Assembly: GCA_030611045.1 (NCBI GenBank)
Contig: JAUWQN010000003.1
Coordinates: 1 to 50,158, forward strand
Reading direction: 5' to 3'
DNA: 50,158 nt
Origin: Methanosarcinales archaeon
GTDB lineage: Archaea > Halobacteriota > Syntropharchaeia > Alkanophagales > Methanospirareceae
A program made the translations under genes and the position numbers. Of the stretch, positions 45,009-50,158 are shown in pieces. Within the stretch, counting starts at the first letter, position 1. Each line of letters starts with the position of its first letter. Under the pieces are notes generated by a model. It made no database searches. It saw only the letters and a list, made by a program, of their open reading frames with translations, and was not told where the DNA came from.

Positions 45009-45836
45009 ATGCTTGAGATAATTTACGTCAGCGTTATTGTGAGTGTGCTCTGGTTTCTCTATATTTATCAGAAGGATGTATTTGGGCCCGAACCTCTGGG
45101 TAAGATCTTGAAAGCGGTAGGCTGGGGCGCGATACCAGCAGTTCTTTTATCGTTTCTCCTTGAATCTTTTCTCTTTTTCTGGGCGGGATTATTGAGCGCA
45201 CCACTCGTTGAAGAAGCGTGTAAGGGGATTTACGTCTATCGAATGCGGAATGACCCCAAATTAGAAGGCCCTATGGACGGTCTTGTTTACGGTGCTGCCG
45301 TTGCAATAGGGTTTGAAATTGTTGAAAATCTCTTATATAGCTTCTCCGTGGAGTTTGGCTTAGAACTTGCTGCGGTACGATCTATCGCGGTGGGGCATAT
45401 TCTGTTCACCGGGCTCTTCGGTTTGATGGTGGGCGTGGCAAAGATTAAGGGGAAACGACGTATGATCGTTTACGGTTATATTGGCGCGGTATTGATGCAC
45501 TTTGCCTGGAACAGTTTGGTAAGCGTGCACTGGGCATCGTACTTCATTCTTGTTCCTGTATTCATCCTCATTCTCAAGCTGCTCGCAGATATAGCATGGA
45601 AATATGAATTAGATTTGTATATCTCACCGCGTGAAGAGATGGAGTATAAGGCACGACGGTTCATTACCGAACGTGACGGCGCATCAACCGTTGCACTGGC
45701 TGACGAACTTGGTATCGATCCACACCGAACAGCGTTGTTCATGAAGAGCATCGGCGCGAAATTTGATCGTGGGAAGAAGAAATGGTACTTGGCAGCCGCG
45801 GAGCCAGAGCAGCAGGTTACTTCAGAACAAGATTAA
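45009..45836 (+). CDS. PrsW-family intramembrane metalloprotease-like protein
   Basis: A 275-residue membrane protein with the PrsW/CPBP motifs: EEACK (E68, E69, K72), HILFTGLFGLMVG, and HFAWN. These supply the metal ligands and catalytic Glu. About seven hydrophobic segments are visible. A soluble C-terminal region (RRFITERDGASTVALADELGIDPHRTALFMKSIGAKFDRGKKKWYLA) resembles a small helix-turn-helix domain, an unusual addition. The open frame starts at GTG 44973, but ATG 45009 (MLEIIYV) is more typical of the family. The substrate is unknown. Confidence 0.78.
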   Translation: MLEIIYVSVIVSVLWFLYIYQKDVFGPEPLGKILKAVGWGAIPAVLLSFLLESFLFFWAGLLSAPLVEEACKGIYVYRMRNDPKLEGPMDGLVYGAAVAIGFEIVENLLYSFSVEFGLELAAVRSIAVGHILFTGLFGLMVGVAKIKGKRRMIVYGYIGAVLMHFAWNSLVSVHWASYFILVPVFILILKLLADIAWKYELDLYISPREEMEYKARRFITERDGASTVALADELGIDPHRTALFMKSIGAKFDRGKKKWYLAAAEPEQQVTSEQD

Positions 45837-45959
45837 AGTGCTTTAGGGGCAAGCAAGCATTCGAGCACTGCATTTGAGCGAGCTGTACCAATTTCGTTTT
45901 ACGTCCAAACTTTTTCTGCTTTGAAGTTAGATATAGTTAGCGTAAACCTTTTCGATGAG

Positions 45960-48442
45960 ATGAGAGACAACATGAACACATTCTCTTTGTTCAACGCGGA
46001 GATTCAGAGGGTATTAGGAGCTACCTTTTCTGTTCCCACAAAACCGCAGGAATTAAGCATCCCACTCATTTTAGAGGGTAAGGACGTGCTGCTTATAGCT
46101 CCTACGGGTTCAGGTAAGACCGAAGCTGCGGTTTTACCTATCCTGCACAGGATACTGGATTTGAAGCAGCAGAAGCAGAAGCGTGCGAAGAAAGGGTTTT
46201 ATGCGCTTTATATAACGCCGTTACGTGCGTTGAACCGTGACATGCTGTTGAGGTTAGAGCGCTGGGGTGAACAACTCGGCATTACCATAGAGGTGCGGCA
46301 TGGAGATACGAGCATGTATGCACGGCGGCGACAGGCTTTAGAGCCGCCTGATGTGCTTTCACCACGCCGGAAACGATACAGGCGATTATCCCGGGATCGC
46401 GGTTGCGTGAGCATTTAAAATCTGTGAGGCACGTGATAATAGACGAAGTGCATGAATTAGCGAATTCTAAACGCGGTGCACAGCTTGCAGTTGCGTTAGA
46501 GCGGATAGTGGAACTCGCAGGTGATTTCCAGCGAATCTGTCTCTCTGCAACGGTTGGCAATCCGGAAGACGTCGCTAAGTATTTTGAGGGTCGTGCCTCG
46601 CACTTTGTTCACGCGACCTCGAACGGTAAAATCATTGCGCTTACGCCGGACGACGTCGCGGAATCAGTAGTGATTGCAAAACGAGCACGGGACGGTAAAA
46701 TAGAGGATATTCGACTGAAAGATGGCTCATTGGACGTCTTAGCGAACCAACTGTGCGGGGTGCTTCTGGATGTTAGGGTGATCTCGGCGGATAAGCTCCG
46801 TGCATTGCTCAAACGTGCATATCCGTTCAGGAATATCTCTTTTGAGGTTTTGATGCACGTGATAGAGCAGTTAGCGGAAGAAGGCCTGGTGAAACGAGAT
46901 GGAGAAAGGATATGGCGTAGCAAAAGCACCCGGAACTATTATTATGAGAATCTCTCGATGATACCGGACGAGCGAAAGGTCGAGGTGTACGATATAGTGA
47001 CAGGTAAGCTGATCTGCATGCTGGATGAGCGTTTTGTGCTGAACTTTGCGGATCCAGGCGCGTTATTCGTGGCAAAGGGCGATACATGGCGAATAGTTGA
47101 CACGGAGCTGGATGAAGAAGGAGGAAGAGAAGGAGGAGTACGGCTCAAAGTAGAGCCGGGAGTGAAACGAGAAGGTGAGATCCCGAATTGGGAAGGCGAG
47201 GAGATACCCGTTCCGTTTGAAATCGCACAGGACGTTGGTCGCTTGAGGGCGAAAATCGCTTCTTTTCTTTCGGCTAACGGTAACATCTCGGATTTGAAAA
47301 ATGAGCTGGAGCAGGATTATGGCGTGAATGCTGATTGTTTTGATACGCTCATCGAATTGATAACAAGGCAACTTGAGAAAGGTTATCCAGTGCCAACGTC
47401 ACAGGAGATAGTTGTGGAAATCGCGGATGGGGGGCGAGAAGTGGTGCTGAACACGTGCTTTGGGCATCTGGTAAACGAGACGTTTGGAAGACTGCTCATA
47501 ACGTTGCTCGGCGCTCGACTCGGCACGGACATCTCTATGGAGATAGACCCGTATCGGATAAAACTGAAATCAAGTAGGAGGATGAAGCAAGAAGCGGTGC
47601 AGCAGACGTTAGACTCAATTGAGCCCGAGTTTGTGCGGGTACTCTTAGAGAAGACCTTGAAGAACTCATTCTTGTTCAAATGGGAATTGTTAAACGTAGC
47701 GAAACGGTTCGGTGCGCTGCGTAAGAATTTTGACCGGAAACAGATTTCCGCTGATACGCTTATAAAACTGTTTTCAGAGACGCCGATTTACGACGAGACG
47801 ATGCATAATATCTTTGCTGATAAGCTGGATGTAGAGCGAACGATAGAAGTAGTGAATAGAATAAAATCGGGCGAGCTCCATGTGTATTTCTCATCACGTG
47901 GGCTGAGCCCTGTTAGTGCTTCTGGCTATTTGGGCTGGCGCGATATCTTAGCAACTGAACGAGACGAGAGTTTGATTATCGAAGCGCTCAGAAACAGGAT
48001 AATGAATGATAGAGTGATCTTATTCTGTGTGAATTGCAAGCGCTGGGAATCGCGCAGGCGCGTAAGAACCGTTATTGAACTTGGTGCGGAATCGCTCATC
48101 TGCCCGGCCTGCAACTCACGGTTAATCGCAGCATTAAAGCCGTGGGAGAAGGACGAGATCAAGCTGGTGAAACAATCCGGCGCTCATCAGACAAATGGAG
48201 AAAAAGAGAAAGAGCGTGTGAAACGAGTGTACCGAAATGCGAATCTTGTCTTGTCACACGGTGTGCTCGCGGTGATTGCGCTTGCGGCACGTGGTGTGGG
48301 CCCTGAAGTGGCATCGCGAATAATGAGACGGTTTAACCCGTCGTTAAACGCAACGGAAACAGAAGAGGAGCATGAGTTCTACCGTTCAATCCTTGAAGAA
48401 GAGCGGAAATATGCGCGGACAAGAAGGTTCTGGGATGATTAA
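45960..48442 (+). pseudogene. Lhr-like DEAD/DEAH helicase with frameshift and missing RecA2
   Basis: The first frame has the Q-motif region (PTKPQELSIPLI), Walker A APTGSGKTEAA and LYITPLRALNRDM, then breaks at about 46359 in ARRRQALEPPDVL. The next frame resumes as TTPETIQAIIPGSRLREHL, so one base is missing between the halves. The second frame has IIDEVHELANSKRG and CLSATVGNPEDV, then jumps from the end of RecA1 (HFVHATSNGKII) straight to the post-RecA2 ALTPDDVAESVVIAKRA region, omitting about 200 residues with motifs IV-VI. The C-terminal Lhr domain (zinc-type CVNCKRW, CPACN) is intact to stop 48440. Both faults point to a dead gene. Confidence 0.85.
48371..48433 (+). repeat. Helicase 3'-end repeat, copy 1
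   Basis: 63 bases encoding the helicase C-terminus HEFYRSILEEER. They match 49262-49324 at 56 of 63 positions, and all seven differences fall at synonymous codon positions. The two copies bracket the HicBA pair. Confidence 0.9.
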
Positions 48443-48443
48443 A

Positions 48444-48520
48444 TAAGGGGCCAGACCAAAGATTTTTGGATTTAACCTTTTTCTAAAAGGTGTGACTTAT
48501 CAACCCTCCCGACCAAAAAG
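48444..48520 (+). repeat. Dispersed repeat, copy 2, with hairpin insert
   Basis: TAAGGGGCCAGACC (48444-48457), an insert with a CCTTTTTCTAAAAGG hairpin (about 48478-48490), then CTTATCAACCCTCCC (48496-48510) and CCAAAAAG. It begins just after the helicase stop. Confidence 0.65.
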
Positions 48521-48604
48521 ACTTGTTGCCCTTTAAGCAGGTATTCCAGTAACTATTTTATGTGATAGATCTAAATATTATCAAAAGTAGCACTGCCCGT
48601 CAAA

Positions 48605-48844
48605 ATGATGTATAAAGTTAGTATCGTAATCGAAAAGGACGAACATGGCTATTATGCCTATTGCCCGGAACTCGAAGGCTGTCAGACGCAAGGTGATACC
48701 GTAGAAGAGGTGATGGCCAATATACAGGAGGCAGTAGAACTTTATTTGGAGACGCTTTCAGAGGATGAGATACGAGTTTTCTTAAGCAAGGAAATATTGA
48801 CCACGTCCGTAGAGGTGAAAGTTGGCGAAGTTACCACGGCTTAA
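48605..48844 (+). CDS. hicB: HicB-family antitoxin
   Basis: A 79-residue HicB: MMYKVSIVIEKDEHGYYAYCPELEGCQTQGDTVEEVMANIQEAVELYLETL, the conserved partial RNase-H-like fold that masks the toxin. There is no added C-terminal DNA-binding domain beyond a short VEVKVGEV tail. It precedes HicA and overlaps it by 23 bases, the hicB-first order found in many archaea and cyanobacteria. It neutralises HicA and probably represses the pair. Confidence 0.9.
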   Translation: MMYKVSIVIEKDEHGYYAYCPELEGCQTQGDTVEEVMANIQEAVELYLETLSEDEIRVFLSKEILTTSVEVKVGEVTTA

Positions 48845-49028
48845 ACCGGAAGAAGCTGAGAAACTTTTGTTAAAAGCTGGGTTTGAACTGATAAGAACCA
48901 AAGGCAGCCATAGGATCTATCTTAAAGGTACAAGACGGCTAATCATTCCATTCCATCCGGGCAGGATTTTACACCCAAAGATCGTTAAGCAGGTGTTAAA
49001 AGCGGTGGAAGAAGGCGTAGAAAAATAA
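48822..49028 (+). CDS. hicA: HicA-family mRNA-interferase toxin
   Basis: A 68-residue double-stranded-RNA-binding-like toxin: LKPEEAEKLLLKAGFELIRTKGSHRIYLKG, with catalytic His30 in GSHRIY, then RLIIPFHPGRILHPKIVKQVLKAV. It starts at TTG 48822 within hicB. It would cut mRNA when free of HicB. The pair is flanked by repeats and by two copies of the helicase 3' end, so it was probably acquired as a unit. Confidence 0.9.
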   Translation: MAKLPRLKPEEAEKLLLKAGFELIRTKGSHRIYLKGTRRLIIPFHPGRILHPKIVKQVLKAVEEGVEK

Positions 49029-49261
49029 AAAGTGTTCCATCGGAAATTAGGTGAACAATTTCTGGAGCACGTGTATATTGTATACTAATTGTATTCGTTT
49101 GTATAAAAATGTTATTCAAGTAAGGGGCCAGACCCATCAAGCTTTCTTAGGAAGAAAGTCGGATCAAAGAAATTTATTTCTTTCCTTTATGTCGATTAAA
49201 CATTTTCTAAAGGTTCAGTTTGGCACACACCTTTTTAAAAGGCGTGATTAAAGGTTTGAAG
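49029..49261 (+). repeat. Dispersed repeat, copy 3, between hicA and the helicase-end copy
   Basis: This gene-free stretch holds TAAGGGGCCAGACC at 49121-49134, then ATCAAGCTTTCTTAGGAAGA (about 49136), related to the hairpin before thrS, and a CACCTTTTTAAAAGGCGTGA hairpin (about 49228-49247), related to the insert in copy 2. No coding sequence is visible. Confidence 0.6.
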
Positions 49262-49444
49262 CATGAGTTTTATCGATCAATCCTTGAAGAAGAAAGGAAA
49301 TATGCACGGACGAGAAGGTTCTGGCCTGAAAGAGGGAAGACCGCTTTTGATACTATAAATGAGCAAACGGCAAATGAGTACCTCAAAACGATTAAATCCC
49401 TTAACAATACTTGCGCTTCAGTCAGAGATACGTCATCACTGTAA
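49262..49444 (+). pseudogene. Orphan Lhr-helicase C-terminal fragment, copy 2 of 3' end
   Basis: The frame open from about 49220 contains 21 codons identical in protein to the helicase C-terminus (HEFYRSILEEERKYAR...), then diverges after Phe-Trp (PERGKTAFDTINEQ) and ends at TGA-type stop 49442. It has no upstream helicase sequence. It is either the tail of a lost second helicase gene or an imported 3' end left by an integration event. Confidence 0.7.
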
Positions 49445-49550
49445 TCACCGAACCAATCATTATCAACGCCAATCCTATGCCTATTATCGCTCTCTGCCAT
49501 CTCCCATTCGCTTTATCCTTCATCCAGCAGCATTCTTTTTTCGCCATCAT
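49422..49550 (-). CDS. Small single-span membrane protein (42 aa)
   Basis: MMAKKECCWMKDKANGRWQR is followed by one hydrophobic helix (AIIGIGLALIMIGSVITVM) and a short end TYL. An AAAGGTAAGGATAA site precedes ATG 49550. The amphiphilic start and single helix suggest an inner-membrane small protein, with two adjacent cysteines in the cytoplasmic tail. The family is not recognised. It overlaps the end of the helicase fragment by 23 bases. Confidence 0.5.
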   Translation of the reverse strand: MMAKKECCWMKDKANGRWQRAIIGIGLALIMIGSVITVMTYL

Positions 49551-49778
49551 TTATCCTTACCTTTACACCCTATTAAGTTCTTTGTGTAATCCCGAGCCCA
49601 ACAGTAGGAGTAACATTTCTAATTCCCCCATCGAGACCGAAGCAAACACAAAATAATTAACACTTACATCTCACAACTGTAAACTTTATATGTCCTCTGA
49701 CTACAATTGTTGTGGCTTGCAACATACACCGAAGTTATCTGCCATCCTGTTAAGAGGAAAGAAAAAATAGAGAGAAGG

Positions 49779-50052
49779 TTAGTTAATGCTATTCCCCTTC
49801 TCACCTTCACCCATAGGAATCACCACAAATGTTTGGTTTGGATACACTTCGATTCGGTTCTTCTCGATTCCGTCTTCTTGTATGATAATCAGTTGCTTTA
49901 ACAGGACCCACTAAAGCTGCCTGTTTGCTTTGTGTAAATGACTGCATAGCGCCTGTTCTTGCATCTATCACATAGATTTTGAAGATACCGTGTGCTTCGC
50001 CATATGGTTCGCATGTGAGTAACTGCTCAATATCTTGTGGGTTTATAAATAC
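49779..50052 (-). pseudogene. Disrupted gene of unknown function
   Basis: On the minus strand a frame reads INPQDIEQLLTCEPYGEAHG, IFKIYVIDARTGAMQSFTQS and KQAALVGPVKATDY, then is shifted. The continuation in another frame, IIQEDGIEKNRIEVYPNQTF followed by VVIPMGEGEKGNSIN, ends at TAA 49779. No start codon is present; the 5' end runs into the 31-base dispersed repeat. The protein looks beta-rich and is not recognised. The stretch 49551-49778 upstream of its stop shows nothing else. Confidence 0.45.
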
Positions 50053-50071
50053 TAAACTCTAAATCCGAAAT
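50041..50071 (+). repeat. 31-base dispersed repeat, copy 2
   Basis: Begins GTTTATAAATACTAAACTCT and matches 29776-29806 (opposite strand) at 29 of 31 positions. It sits 15 bases before a four-helix-bundle gene. Confidence 0.7.
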
Positions 50072-50086
50072 ACTAAACAAATCCAA

Positions 50087-50158
50087 ATGACCGAAATAAG
50101 AAATCCAAAACAGTATGATTTAGAAGAACGAACGCTAAAATTCGCAAAGGATGTGATA
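50087..50158 (+). CDS. Four-helix-bundle (S23/avd-like) protein, 3' end cut by the window
   Basis: ATG 50087 opens MTEIRNPKQYDLEERTLKFA and continues KDVI to the end of the window. The opening YDLEERTLxFA is characteristic of the four-helix-bundle proteins found as 23S rRNA intervening-sequence proteins and related free-standing genes. Only 24 codons are visible. There is no clear ribosome site. Confidence 0.65.
   Translation, partial: MTEIRNPKQYDLEERTLKFAKDVI

Overview
The window is archaeal, most likely from a methane- or alkane-oxidising or methanogenic euryarchaeon of the Methanophagales (ANME-1) / Syntrophoarchaeales type. The evidence is F420-dependent methylenetetrahydromethanopterin dehydrogenase (Mtd), archaeal-type ThrRS, TrpRS and IleRS, SRP54, archaeal uS8 and uS14, an archaeal split GMP synthetase, UPF0058, adenosine-specific kinase, a PAC2-type proteasome chaperone, and a free-standing corrinoid protein next to its reductive activator. 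The lineage is an inference; no rRNA gene is present.

Layout. 1-4.5 kb is a mobile and decayed zone: two truncated transposases, a membrane protein, an attC-like structured element, a HEPN-domain gene with a small partner, and a decayed recombinase. 4.5-9.9 kb is the most notable locus: four co-directional minus-strand genes encode, in transcription order, an ARC/Mpa-type proteasomal AAA ATPase, two Pup-ligase/depupylase (PafA/Dop) family proteins, and an 83-residue acidic-then-basic protein ending Ser-Gly-Glu that looks like a Pup/UBact-type modifier. This reads as a complete pupylation-like conjugation system in an archaeal genome. 9.9-18.8 kb holds a PhoU-type regulator, SRP54, PurM, an ATP-grasp ligase, IleRS, a 2[4Fe-4S] ferredoxin and adenosine-specific kinase. 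18.9-25 kb holds UPF0058, an OMP-decarboxylase/OPRT pair, a GYD protein, Elp3 and a PAC2 protein.

25-31 kb holds a broken response regulator, YjbQ, ThrRS, LarE, a DUF1614-like membrane protein and prephenate dehydrogenase. 30.9-35.8 kb is an operon of an HTH regulator, a COG1361-type surface protein and a MacB-like ABC system with two tandem permeases. 36-40.5 kb holds Mtd, a KamA-family radical SAM enzyme, GMP synthetase PP-loop subunit and an isolated rps14-rps8 pair. 40.7-45.8 kb holds the corrinoid activator and corrinoid protein, TrpRS, PurS and a PrsW-like protease. 46-50.2 kb is decayed again: an Lhr-like helicase with a frameshift and a missing second RecA domain, a HicBA toxin-antitoxin pair bracketed by two copies of the helicase 3' end, dispersed repeats, another disrupted gene and the start of a four-helix-bundle protein.

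The ATPase, the two ligase-like enzymes and the modifier form a self-contained tagging and unfolding unit that would need a 20S proteasome encoded elsewhere; no 20S subunit is present here. The mobile relics directly downstream suggest, but do not prove, lateral acquisition.
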